Source: an uncultured Collinsella sp.
GTDB taxonomy: Bacteria > Actinomycetota > Coriobacteriia > Coriobacteriales > Coriobacteriaceae
Assembly: GCA_900754525.1 (NCBI GenBank)
Contig: CAAEDE010000055.1
Coordinates: 1 to 27,764 of the forward strand
DNA: 27,764 nt
Direction of reading: 5' to 3'
This document shows positions 6,298-14,445 of this stretch, piece after piece. Both the position numbers and the translations under genes were made by a program. The stretch's first letter is position 1. Every line of letters begins with the position of its first letter. The notes under the pieces are model-generated. The model was not told the origin of the DNA. It did not search any database and saw only the letters and a program-made list of their open reading frames with translations.

Positions 6298-6435
6298 GAA
6301 CGAACCCCTTTCGGCGTACCATTCGTACTATTTGAGCGTCTGTCGGATAGACAACGCAAAGGGATGCATAAACATGCACTCAACAGTGTAGCAAGTTGTG
6401 CCTAAATACGCTGCTGACAGGTTTTATAGCCCCCG

Positions 6436-7500
6436 TTAGTTAAGGCGCTCCACAAAGAAATCTGCCATGGAGAGGAACAGCTCGCGTGCGTGCGGATCAA
6501 GCTCAACGTTCTCGATGGCCGCTTTGGCCTTAGCGGTCAGGTCGAGCGCGTAAGTGTGGGCGTAATCGATAGAGCCGGTCTCCTGGAAGATCTCCACGGC
6601 GCGTGCGAGCTGCGCGGGATCATCGGTGCCCGAGGAAAGAATCGCCTCGACCTCGTCGTGGTGGCGCTCATCAGAGAGGGCGTGTACGGCGACAAGCGTG
6701 CGCTTGCCCTCGGTGATGTCGGTGCGGAAGTCCTTGTTGGCGGCTTCCTTAGTGCCGACAAGGTTGAGCAGGTCGTCCTGAATCTGAAAGGCGAGGCCCG
6801 TGTGCAGGCCAAAGGCGCGCAGCGCTTCGATTTGCTCATCGCTGCCGCCGCCGATAATGGCTCCGGCGGCAAGCGGCGTGGCTCCGCTGTAAAACGCGGT
6901 CTTGTGCGTCGCCATGTCCAGGTAGTCATCAACCGAGATGTCAAAGCGCCCGTCACGGACCCAACCCAGGTCGAGCGCTTGACCCTCGATGGTGCGGACG
7001 ATCATCTCGGTAAGCTCGTGGAGCACGCGCAGCTTCACGTCGGACTCCAGCGTGGGGTCGTCGAGAACCGTCTTGGTGACCATGGTGAGCGCCAGGTCGC
7101 CACAATTGATGGCAAGGCCCGTGCCCTCGGTAAGGTGCATGCAGGGCTTGCCTCGACGAAGCTGCCCGTTGTCGGCGATGTCGTCGTGGATCAGCGCGCC
7201 CGACTGGAAATGCTCGATGGCTGCCGCGGCGCTGCGGGCGCTCTCAAAGCTGCCGCCCACTGCGGTTGCGGCGAGCATACAGATAAGCGGGCGGTGGCGC
7301 TTGCCGGCGTTGGCCGTAAAAGCCGAGAGCGGCGCATACAGGTAGCGCTCGATATCGGCAGAGGTCGCCTGTCCGTCAAAGAATGTGGCCAGATAGTCGT
7401 TAATCTGGTCAAAGTGCTGGGCTAAAAAGCTGGTAAACGGACTGGACACGGGTTCTCGCATTCTTTCTGAGGTTGCATTGATGCAATATGCAGACAACAT
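6436..7500 (-). CDS. Polyprenyl (geranylgeranyl-type) diphosphate synthase
   Basis: This trans-isoprenyl diphosphate synthase condenses isopentenyl diphosphate with an allylic diphosphate in the cytoplasm. The first aspartate-rich motif is HDDIADNGQLRRGKP (DDxxD then RRGKP). The second is GLAFQIQDDLLNLVG, in which the usual final Asp is Asn. KDFRTDITEGKRT follows, as in the family. The length of 354 residues is normal. The start at 7500 has no good ribosome site; the in-frame ATG at 7461 (MREPVSSP) is an alternative, with AGAAAG very close. The product is probably the precursor of menaquinone side chains or undecaprenyl-like carriers; chain length cannot be read by eye. It lies 75 nt after the PTS fusion gene on the same strand, with no clear terminator between them. 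Confidence 0.88.
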   Translation of the reverse strand: MLSAYCINATSERMREPVSSPFTSFLAQHFDQINDYLATFFDGQATSADIERYLYAPLSAFTANAGKRHRPLICMLAATAVGGSFESARSAAAAIEHFQSGALIHDDIADNGQLRRGKPCMHLTEGTGLAINCGDLALTMVTKTVLDDPTLESDVKLRVLHELTEMIVRTIEGQALDLGWVRDGRFDISVDDYLDMATHKTAFYSGATPLAAGAIIGGGSDEQIEALRAFGLHTGLAFQIQDDLLNLVGTKEAANKDFRTDITEGKRTLVAVHALSDERHHDEVEAILSSGTDDPAQLARAVEIFQETGSIDYAHTYALDLTAKAKAAIENVELDPHARELFLSMADFFVERLN

Positions 7501-7574
7501 ATTGCCACATCAGGGCGTTTAGCGCGGCAGTTTTGGCGATTTAGGACAACGGGCGCGCGTTTGATGGAGCGTGC

Positions 7575-10025
7575 CTAAATCAGCCTAAAATGCTCGAGCG
7601 CCGCAACGACACCGTCGTGATCGACGGTGTCGGTCACGTAATCGGCCTTATCCTTGAGATAGTCCGGCGCATTGCCCATGGCGATACCGACATCGACGGC
7701 ATTCATCAGCGAGACGTCATTGCTGGCGTCGCCGATGCCGTATACGGTTCCGTGGTGGGGATCGAGGGCGTCGAGTACAGACTGGATGCCCCCGCGCTTC
7801 GTGCATTCGCGGGGCGAGATTTCGGTTACCTCGAGTTCGAGCTCGTTAAAGCACAGCAGCGGCTCAAGTGCCTTATCTTGAGCGATGTGGTTGGCGAGCG
7901 ATGTAGACATCAAGATCTTGTAGACACTGTAATGTTGCAGCTGCGTGACTGCGTCGCCCAGGGTGCGCGCGTATCCGGGAGCATCGGGGGCATCGGCACT
8001 CATGCGCACGACGCCGTTGAGGCCCTCGAAGCGGATGACCTCGCCCGATTGCTCAAGGTAGGGGGCAAGACGCTGCAGCATACTGGGCGTCATCGACAGA
8101 TCGCGAATTGCGTGTCCGTTGATCTCGGCGTAACCGCCCGCAAGACAGACGATGCCGGTCCAGGGCAGCTCAAGAAGTTTGGGGTGGATGCAGCTGAGGG
8201 TGCGCCCTGTGCAGATAAAGGCCATGTTGCCGTTGGCGACAAACTCGCGGATTGCCTGCGAAACCGCCTCGTTGGGATAGGGGGACAGGTCACGCTCGCT
8301 CTCGGGAAGCTCTTGTGCCACTCGAGGGTCTTGCCAGGCGAGCGTTCCGTCTATATCGAAGAAGCAGATATCGCCGTGCTTATGGGCTGCGCTGGCGACA
8401 GGGGAGGCCGAGGTGGTGGGCACAAATCCCGGCTCGAGGCCCATGATCTGGTCAAAATGCTCTTTAACGCGGGGAACGGAGATGCCGATGATCACCTGGG
8501 CGGTCTTGCCCGTAATGATGAGGCCCTTGGCGCCCACCGCGACAAACGACGCGTTATCTGCAACGATAGAAGGGTCTGCGACTTCGACGCGCAGGCGCGT
8601 GGCGCAGTTGGTTGCGCCCACGATATTGCCAACGCCACCTAAAAGCTGAATTACCCGCTCAGCGAGGACGTGATCTTGATCGGATTGACTATTGACCTCG
8701 TCATTGGGAGATTGCTCTTTGGCAAAGCCGCTTTCCGTCAAACGATCGATTGCCGCGCGATTGGCGACATGATCCTCGCGGCCCGGCGTCTTAAGGTCAT
8801 AGACCAAGATGAGTGCTCGAAAACTAACAAAAAAGATGAGGCTAAAGGCAAGGCCGATACCGAGCGCCAAAAGATAGGCACCGGCATGCGTGCGCATGAG
8901 CGGAATAAAGTTGAAGGCTGCCATCTCCATGAGGCCGCCCGAGAAGATGCCGACGATGCCAAAGAGATTCATGGTTGTGGCAAGGCAAGACGATAAGACG
9001 GCGTAGAGCAAAAAGAGTCCGGGGTGGGTGAACATAAAGAGAAACTCGAGTGGCTCGGTAACGCCGCAAACCACCGAGGCGATGATGGCGGGAACAAGGA
9101 TGACCCTGAGGCCGGCGCGGCGCTCGGGTTTTGCGGTGGAGTAGAACGCAGCTGCGATGGCGGGAAGGCCAAAGAGCTTGACCCAGCCGGTGGCGGTAAA
9201 ACCGGCCCACGGCGCAAGCTCATTAAGGGGGCGCGTGCTATGGGAGAGGATGGGGAGCAAACTGCTCCACGTGGCGTAGATGCCGTCGTTAATGACCAGG
9301 TTGTCGTAGTAGATCGGCATGTAGAGCAGGTGGTGCAGGCCAAAGGGCTCGAGTGCTCGTTCTAAAAAGACAAAGATGCCCACGCCAAAGGGACCGACGC
9401 CTGCAAGCGCGTGACGCAGCGTATCGGTTACATCGTATACGTAGGGCACGATGGCGGCCGAGATAGCGGCAAGGGCAAACACGGCAAAAAAGCTGATGAG
9501 GTAGACCAGCGAGGAGCCCGAGAAGGTGCCGAGCCAATCGGGAACCTTTGCATCGTAGAAGCGGTCATGGATGGCGACGACGGTTGCCGATACCGCCAGC
9601 GGGCCGATAATGCCGGTGTCGAGCGTCTTGATGCCGTCGATGACGGTGATACCGCTGGCGGAGGTCAAAGATGACGGGTACTCAAGTCCAAGGTTGTCTC
9701 CGCTCAGCTTAATGATCTCGCTCAAAAAGAAGCAGTAGGCAAAATAGGCGACGAGAGCCTCGAGGCAGCAACGAGCCGGTTGTTTTTGGGCAAGACCGAT
9801 GGGCAGCGCTACGGCAAAAAGGAGCGGGAGGCGTTTAAAGACCGTCCACGAGCCGCGCTGGATGATGGTCCAAAAAACGTACCAAGGGGTTCCGTATACG
9901 GCGAGATCGCCGACGATGTCCGCAGTCGTTGCGAGAGCGGAGACGCCGACCATGAGGCCTGATATAGAAAACAGCATGGCGGGAGCGAACATTGCCCCGC
10001 CAAAGCGTTGGATTTTTTGCAGCAT
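7575..10025 (-). CDS. PTS EIICB (alpha-glucoside/MalX type) fused to a HAD (Cof-like) phosphatase
   Basis: This 816-residue polypeptide has three parts. Residues 1 to about 412 form a multi-spanning EIIC of the glucose/alpha-glucoside class, with the active-site motif GVTEPLEF (321-328) and MFTHPG. Residues from about 450 to 530 form EIIB with the phospho-cysteine motif NCATRLR (Cys474). Residues from about 550 to 816 form a HAD hydrolase with DIDGT (557-561), CTGRT (605-609), Lys743 and GIGDASNDVSLM (763-774), so all four HAD motifs are present. The EII part imports and phosphorylates a sugar; the HAD part could remove the phosphate. No EIIA domain is included. The start is supported by GGAAGG 6 nt upstream. 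It is divergent from a TreR-like regulator. An alpha-linked disaccharide such as trehalose or maltose is a guess. Confidence 0.88.
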   Translation of the reverse strand: MLQKIQRFGGAMFAPAMLFSISGLMVGVSALATTADIVGDLAVYGTPWYVFWTIIQRGSWTVFKRLPLLFAVALPIGLAQKQPARCCLEALVAYFAYCFFLSEIIKLSGDNLGLEYPSSLTSASGITVIDGIKTLDTGIIGPLAVSATVVAIHDRFYDAKVPDWLGTFSGSSLVYLISFFAVFALAAISAAIVPYVYDVTDTLRHALAGVGPFGVGIFVFLERALEPFGLHHLLYMPIYYDNLVINDGIYATWSSLLPILSHSTRPLNELAPWAGFTATGWVKLFGLPAIAAAFYSTAKPERRAGLRVILVPAIIASVVCGVTEPLEFLFMFTHPGLFLLYAVLSSCLATTMNLFGIVGIFSGGLMEMAAFNFIPLMRTHAGAYLLALGIGLAFSLIFFVSFRALILVYDLKTPGREDHVANRAAIDRLTESGFAKEQSPNDEVNSQSDQDHVLAERVIQLLGGVGNIVGATNCATRLRVEVADPSIVADNASFVAVGAKGLIITGKTAQVIIGISVPRVKEHFDQIMGLEPGFVPTTSASPVASAAHKHGDICFFDIDGTLAWQDPRVAQELPESERDLSPYPNEAVSQAIREFVANGNMAFICTGRTLSCIHPKLLELPWTGIVCLAGGYAEINGHAIRDLSMTPSMLQRLAPYLEQSGEVIRFEGLNGVVRMSADAPDAPGYARTLGDAVTQLQHYSVYKILMSTSLANHIAQDKALEPLLCFNELELEVTEISPRECTKRGGIQSVLDALDPHHGTVYGIGDASNDVSLMNAVDVGIAMGNAPDYLKDKADYVTDTVDHDGVVAALEHFRLI

Positions 10026-10067
10026 GTTCTGCCTTCCGAATATCGAGGCGCGTTGCGCGTGGGGAAA

Positions 10068-10077
10068 CGTTTAAACA
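10068..10077. promoter_or_regulatory. Candidate operator 1 (CGTTTAAACA)
   Basis: The GTTTAAAC palindrome (10069-10076), read on the minus strand as ATTGTTTAAACG, lies just downstream of a -10-like TACAAT (10091-10086, minus strand) of the PTS-HAD gene. Binding there would block transcription. It matches four other sites in the window. Confidence 0.55.
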
Positions 10078-10085
10078 ATGGATTC

Positions 10086-10091
10086 ATTGTA
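10086..10091 (-). promoter_or_regulatory. Predicted -10 box of the PTS-HAD gene
   Basis: TACAAT on the minus strand lies about 60 nt before the start codon. The -35 region is poor, as expected for a regulated promoter. The malQ promoter has the same TACAAT box next to the same operator. Confidence 0.4.
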
Positions 10092-10188
10092 GAGGACCAG
10101 ACGATTGTCGTACCGGCAGTTTTGAGCGAAACCGATTTGGGCATGACAGAAACCGTCAACGGTTAAATCCTGTCGCTTTACCGATATT

Positions 10189-10200
10189 CGGTTTAAACAA
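10189..10200. promoter_or_regulatory. Candidate operator 2 (CGGTTTAAACAA)
   Basis: GTTTAAAC (10191-10198) sits at the expected -35 position of the GntR gene, 17 nt before TATCGT (10214-10219). The second copy in the divergent intergenic region suggests autoregulation. Confidence 0.5.
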
Positions 10201-10254
10201 CTTTAAGAAATGCTATCGTGCCTAGCCGGAAATAAATAATGTAGAGGTGAAACA

Positions 10255-10974
10255 ATGCCAAAAGCGATATACGAAGGAATCTACCGAGAAATACGCTCGC
10301 GCATCATTAATGGGACCTATGCGTTTCAGGAGATGCTGCCAACCGAAGCCGAGCTGACCGCGGAGTTCGGATGTACTCGCAATACCGTCCGTCGCGCCTT
10401 GGGTATGCTGGCCGACGGGATGTTTGTGCAGCCCATACACGGCAAGGGCGTGCGCGTTATTTGGCTTAAGGGCGAAACCGACATGTTGGGCGCACTCGAG
10501 GAAGTTGAGTCGTTTGGCGAATTTGCAAAGCGCAACAATGCCGTTGCATCGACGGACGTTAAGTCTTTTGAGCATTTGATTTGCACCGAGCAGCTCTCTC
10601 GTCGCCTGGGCTTTAAGGTGGGCGAGGAGTTGATTCGCGTGGTGCGTGTCCGAAGCCTTAACGGCAATGCGCGCCAAGTAGACCATGGTTACTTTTTGGA
10701 GTCGATCGCCAAGGGTCTGACGCCCGAGATTGCCGCAAAGTCAATTTACGACTATCTGGAGCACAAACGCGGCGTCAAGGTGATGGCGAGTCGCCGTACG
10801 GTGAGCGTCGAGCTTGCCAACGATGAGGACTGCAGCTATCTTGACCTCGGCAAATACAACTGTGTCGCCGTCATGGAGAGCCAGTCGTACACCTCGGACG
10901 GCATCTTGTTCGAGGTCACGCATGCCCGCACGCATCCCGAGATCTTCCACTACCGCGTCAACTCCAAGCGATAA
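10255..10974 (+). CDS. GntR/UTRA transcriptional regulator, TreR-like
   Basis: This 239-residue regulator has an N-terminal GntR winged helix (about residues 5-70: IYREIRSRIINGTY, LPTEAELTAEFGCTRNTVRRALGMLADG, HGKGVRV) and a UTRA sensor domain (about 90-235) that binds a sugar phosphate in this family. The sequence feel is closest to trehalose repressor TreR, but that is from memory, without alignment. AGAGG lies about 9 nt before the ATG. It is divergent from the PTS-HAD fusion, its most likely target. Five TTGTTTAAAC-type sites, similar to the AT-rich TreR operator TTGTATATACAA, lie near PTS-HAD, itself, the ABC operon and malQ, so it may control all of them. A hairpin terminator follows. 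Confidence 0.85.
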   Translation: MPKAIYEGIYREIRSRIINGTYAFQEMLPTEAELTAEFGCTRNTVRRALGMLADGMFVQPIHGKGVRVIWLKGETDMLGALEEVESFGEFAKRNNAVASTDVKSFEHLICTEQLSRRLGFKVGEELIRVVRVRSLNGNARQVDHGYFLESIAKGLTPEIAAKSIYDYLEHKRGVKVMASRRTVSVELANDEDCSYLDLGKYNCVAVMESQSYTSDGILFEVTHARTHPEIFHYRVNSKR

Positions 10975-11012
10975 CCGGCTAGCTCGCAGCCTGACGAGGC
11001 TCATGCCCTCAA

Positions 11013-11067
11013 AGATAAAACGCCCGGTCAAACCGACGATGCATCGGCTTGACCGGGCGTTTTATCT
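11013..11067. terminator. Strong terminator after the GntR gene
   Basis: AGATAAAACGCCCGGTCAA pairs with TTGACCGGGCGTTTTATCT, and the inner CCGA/TCGG extends the stem. It gives a long hairpin with A-rich and T-rich flanks able to work in both directions. Confidence 0.8.
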
Positions 11068-11085
11068 GCATTCGATAACAAATAA

Positions 11086-11097
11086 TTGTTTATACAA
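11086..11097. promoter_or_regulatory. Candidate operator 3 (TTGTTTATACAA)
   Basis: A near-palindrome very close to the known TreR operator TTGTATATACAA. It lies 184 nt before the ABC operon start and is the first of two matching sites upstream of that operon. Confidence 0.5.
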
Positions 11098-11160
11098 AAC
11101 TTGTCAAGTATCAAGTTGAAATTACCGTTCACCGATGTTTTTCTACCGCTCTAGTAATAC

Positions 11161-11196
11161 TTGTTCAAACAACTAGCCAAATAGCGTATTGTACAA
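11161..11196. promoter_or_regulatory. Candidate operator 4 (TTGTTCAAACAA) plus half-site TTGTACAA
   Basis: TTGTTCAAACAA (11161-11172) is an almost perfect palindrome, and TTGTACAA (11189-11196) follows 17 nt later. They lie about 85-120 nt before the ABC operon start. The exact promoter boxes are not clear; TAATAC (11155-11160) is a possible -10. Confidence 0.45.
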
Positions 11197-11280
11197 ATCA
11201 GCAAAAGGGGCAAAGTCCCCGAGCCAATCTCCGAAGGCGGCGGCAAAGGGTGCCGCCACGGTGTGAAAGGGTGGATTGTA

Positions 11281-12597
11281 ATGAAGAACGAAATGAGCAG
11301 AAGGCAGTTCCTGGGCTTTGCTGGTTCCGCGGCTGCGGTTCTGGGCCTTGGTCTTGTAGGCTGCGGCGGCTCCGCCGGCTCCGGCTCCTCTGCTTCTGGT
11401 GACGCTGCCGAGGTCTACTTCCTCCAATTCAAGCCCGAGGTCGACAAGGAGTGGAAGGAGATCGCCAAGGCCTATAAGAAGGAGAAGGGCGTCGAGGTCA
11501 AGATCGTGACCGCTGCCTCCAACACCTACGAGGAGAAGCTCAAGTCCGAGATGTCCAAGAGCTCCGCTCCGACCCTGTTCCAGGTCAACGGCCCCACCGG
11601 CCTTAAGAACTGGAAGGATTACTGCGCCGACCTGTCCGATACCAAGCTCCGCGGTGAGCTCATTGACGACTCCCTGGCTCTGCAGTCCGATGGCAAGGAT
11701 CTGGGTATCGACTGGGTCCAGGAGAGCTACGGCATCATCTACAACAAGCAGCTGCTCGAGAAGGCTGGCTACAAGGCCGAGGACATCAACTCCTTCGACA
11801 AGCTGAAGGCTTGTGCCGACGACATCCAGGCCCGCAAGGACGAGCTTGGCATTGAGGGTGCCTTCACTTCTGCTGGCATGGATGACTCCTCCAGCTGGCG
11901 CTACACCACCCACCTCGCCAACCTCCCGCTCTACTACGAGTTCGAGAAGGAGCACAACCAGGAGGACGACGAGATCAAGGGCGAGTATCTCGACAACTTC
12001 AAGCAGATTTTCGACCTGTACATCACCGACTCCACCTGCGATCCTTCGCAGCTTGCCTCCAAGACCGGCGACGACGCCACCAACGAGTTCGCAACCGGCA
12101 AGGCCGTCTTCTATCAGAACGGCTCCTGGGCCTACGCTGACCTCACCAAGGCCGGCATGACCGACGATCAGATTGGCATGATGCCCATCTACATCGGTGT
12201 CGACGGCGAGGAGAACCAGGGCCTGTGCTCCGGCGGCGAGAACTACTGGTGCGTCAGCTCCCAGGCTTCCGAGGATGCCCAGAAGGCCACCGAGGACTTC
12301 ATGTATTGGTGCGTCACTTCTGACACCGCCACCAGCATCATCGCTGACAAGATGGGTCTGACCGCCCCGTTCAAGAGCGCCAAGGAAACCACCAACGTCT
12401 TCTCGCAGCAGGCCGTTGCCATGGCCAAGGACGGCAAGAAGACCGTCGCTTGGGACTTCGTCTACATCCCCTCTGAGGAGTGGAAGAAGAACCTCAAGCA
12501 GGCTCTGATCGCCTATGCTGCCGACAACAGCAAGTGGGACGGCGTCAAGAACGCCTTCGTCGATGGCTGGAAGACCGAGAAGGCTGCTTCCGAGTAA
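11281..12597 (+). CDS. Maltodextrin ABC transporter substrate-binding lipoprotein, Tat-type
   Basis: This is a 438-residue solute-binding protein of the family 1 (maltose/maltodextrin) type, which captures oligosaccharide outside the membrane. The N-terminus has a twin-arginine motif (MSRRQFLGF, Arg7-Arg8), a hydrophobic stretch and a lipobox LVGC with Cys28. It should therefore be exported folded by Tat and lipidated. A Gly/Ser-rich linker follows, then VYFLQFKPEVDKEWKEIAKAY, typical of the mature start. The ATG at 11281 is preferred: AAAGGG lies about 9 nt upstream, while an in-frame GTG at 11263 has no site. It is first in an operon with two permeases and an ATPase. C-ending codon use is strong, suggesting high expression. 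Substrate preference is inferred from neighbouring malQ and glgP. Confidence 0.9.
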   Translation: MKNEMSRRQFLGFAGSAAAVLGLGLVGCGGSAGSGSSASGDAAEVYFLQFKPEVDKEWKEIAKAYKKEKGVEVKIVTAASNTYEEKLKSEMSKSSAPTLFQVNGPTGLKNWKDYCADLSDTKLRGELIDDSLALQSDGKDLGIDWVQESYGIIYNKQLLEKAGYKAEDINSFDKLKACADDIQARKDELGIEGAFTSAGMDDSSSWRYTTHLANLPLYYEFEKEHNQEDDEIKGEYLDNFKQIFDLYITDSTCDPSQLASKTGDDATNEFATGKAVFYQNGSWAYADLTKAGMTDDQIGMMPIYIGVDGEENQGLCSGGENYWCVSSQASEDAQKATEDFMYWCVTSDTATSIIADKMGLTAPFKSAKETTNVFSQQAVAMAKDGKKTVAWDFVYIPSEEWKKNLKQALIAYAADNSKWDGVKNAFVDGWKTEKAASE

Positions 12598-12628
12598 GCA
12601 GTTGCTGCCCAAGCTATCTGATTAGCGA

Positions 12629-12664
12629 CAGGGGGCGGGCAGACGTTGGTTTGCCCGCCCCCTG
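12629..12664 (+). terminator. Intercistronic hairpin between binding protein and permease
   Basis: The 13-bp perfect stem CAGGGGGCGGGCA (12629-12641) / TGCCCGCCCCCTG (12652-12664) has no T run. As in malE-malF type operons, it probably stabilises the binding-protein mRNA and lowers expression of the downstream permeases instead of fully ending transcription. Confidence 0.65.
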
Positions 12665-12684
12665 CATATTGAAAGGACCCTTCT

Positions 12685-13539
12685 ATGGGCAAAGCACTCA
12701 AGCGCTGGTGGCCGCTCTTTATGCTGCCCACGTGTCTGGCGTTTATGATCGGGTTCGTGATCCCCTTTATCCAGGGTTTCTATCTCTCGTTCTGCCAGTT
12801 TATTACCATCAACAACACGCACTTTGTCGGTATCGAGAACTACGTGCGCGCACTGTCCGATCCGCAGTTTGCCACGTCGTTCTTCTTTACCGTGGCGTTT
12901 GCCTTCCTGTCGACGGTGCTCATCAACGTGATCGCCCTCGCCATCGCGCAGGCGCTCACCCGCAAAGCGCTCAAGGGCACCAACATCTTCCGTACGATCT
13001 TCTTTATGCCTAACCTGATCGGCGGCATCGTGCTGGGCTACATCTGGCAGATTCTGATCAACTGCCTGCTCTCCAACGTGGGCGCCCAGCTCATCGCCCT
13101 TAACTCTGCTGCTGGCTTCTGGGGCCTTATCATCCTGACCCTGTGGCAGCAGGTCGGCTACATGATGATCATCTACATCGCTGGTCTGCAGTCCATTCCG
13201 TCCGACTACATCGAGGCCGCCAAGGTCGACGGTGCCACGGCATGGCAGACGTTTTGGAAGGTTAAGATCCCTAACCTGATGCCGACCATCACTATCTGCC
13301 TGTTCCTGTCCATCACCAACGGCTTTAAGCTGTTCGACCAGAACCTCGCCCTTACCGGCGGCGCCCCCGCGCACTCCACCGAGATGCTCGCCCTGAACAT
13401 CTACAACACGTTCTATTCGCGTGCCGGTATCGCATGGCAGGGCATCGGTCAGGCCAAGGCAGTTATCTTCTGCATCCTGGTCGTAGCCATCTCCATGATT
13501 CAGCTTAAGGCCACGAGGTCCAAGGAGGTGCAGCAGTAA
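12685..13539 (+). CDS. Maltodextrin ABC permease, MalF/LacF type
   Basis: This 284-residue inner-membrane permease has about six hydrophobic segments. The cytoplasmic EAA loop that docks the ATPase is clear: EAAKVDGATAWQTFWKVKIP (about residues 177-196). The N-terminus GKALKRWWPLFMLPTCLAF and motif FRTIFFMPNLIGG fit the MalF/LacF family, without the long periplasmic insertion of E. coli MalF. GAAAGG lies about 9 nt before the ATG. Its stop codon overlaps the next start (TAATG), so the two permeases are translationally coupled and form the heterodimeric channel. Confidence 0.9.
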   Translation: MGKALKRWWPLFMLPTCLAFMIGFVIPFIQGFYLSFCQFITINNTHFVGIENYVRALSDPQFATSFFFTVAFAFLSTVLINVIALAIAQALTRKALKGTNIFRTIFFMPNLIGGIVLGYIWQILINCLLSNVGAQLIALNSAAGFWGLIILTLWQQVGYMMIIYIAGLQSIPSDYIEAAKVDGATAWQTFWKVKIPNLMPTITICLFLSITNGFKLFDQNLALTGGAPAHSTEMLALNIYNTFYSRAGIAWQGIGQAKAVIFCILVVAISMIQLKATRSKEVQQ

Positions 13540-14378
13540 TGAAACGCGATAAGGTTATCAACCGCGCGCTCTCGATTTTCTTTACGATTCTGTCGCTCGC
13601 GTGGATCTACCCCGTGTTCATGATTGCGCTCAATTCCTTTAAAAAGGCAACTGCAATCAGCACCACCACGGCATTCGATCTGCTCACGCCCGAGACGTTC
13701 AACGGCCTCGCAAACTACATGCATGCCCTTAACGAGCAGGGCTTTGCCTCGGCATTTATGTACTCGCTCATCATCACGGTCACGTCGGTCGTGCTGATTC
13801 TGGTGTGCTGCTCCATGTGTGCTTGGTACGTAGTGCGCGTCAACAGCAAGATCTCGAACTTCTTCTATTACCTGTTCGTCTTCTCGATGGTCGTGCCCTT
13901 CCAGATGCTCATGTTCACGCTGTCCAATTTGGCGGACCGCATCGGCTTCAACACGCCGTTCAACATCTGCTTTATCTACCTCGGCTTTGGCGCGGGCCTG
14001 GCGGTCTTTATGTTCGCCGGCTTTGTAAAGAACATCCCGCTCGAGATCGAAGAGGCGGCCATGATCGACGGCTGCAACCCGGTCCAGGTGTTCTTTAAGA
14101 TCGTCCTTCCCATCATGAAGCCCACCTATCTTTCGGTCGGCATCCTCGAGACCATGTGGGTCTGGAACGACTATCTGCTGCCCTACCTCACTCTCGACTC
14201 CACCAAGTACAAGACCATTCCTATCTTGATCCAGTACTTCCGCGGCGGCTACGGCCACGTCGAGCTCGGCCCCATGATGGCCTGCATCATGATGGTCGTT
14301 ATCCCCATCGTCATCATGTACATCCTCTGCCAGAAGTACATCATCGACGGCGTGGTGGCAGGTGCCGTCAAGGGCTGA
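13539..14378 (+). CDS. Maltodextrin ABC permease, MalG type
   Basis: This 279-residue permease is the partner of the preceding one. It has six predicted membrane segments and the EAA loop EEAAMIDGCNPVQVFFKIVLP, followed by P-x-M-K-P. WIYPVFMIALNSFK near the N-terminus is typical of MalG-family subunits. Its ATG overlaps the previous stop by one base. The binding protein, both permeases and the ATPase gene (67 nt downstream) make a complete import system. Confidence 0.9.
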   Translation: MKRDKVINRALSIFFTILSLAWIYPVFMIALNSFKKATAISTTTAFDLLTPETFNGLANYMHALNEQGFASAFMYSLIITVTSVVLILVCCSMCAWYVVRVNSKISNFFYYLFVFSMVVPFQMLMFTLSNLADRIGFNTPFNICFIYLGFGAGLAVFMFAGFVKNIPLEIEEAAMIDGCNPVQVFFKIVLPIMKPTYLSVGILETMWVWNDYLLPYLTLDSTKYKTIPILIQYFRGGYGHVELGPMMACIMMVVIPIVIMYILCQKYIIDGVVAGAVKG

Positions 14379-14445
14379 TGCCGTAACTGTTTTGCAAGTT
14401 TCTGCGGCGCCCTCAACATGGTGCCGCATATCGAAAGGTAAAGAC

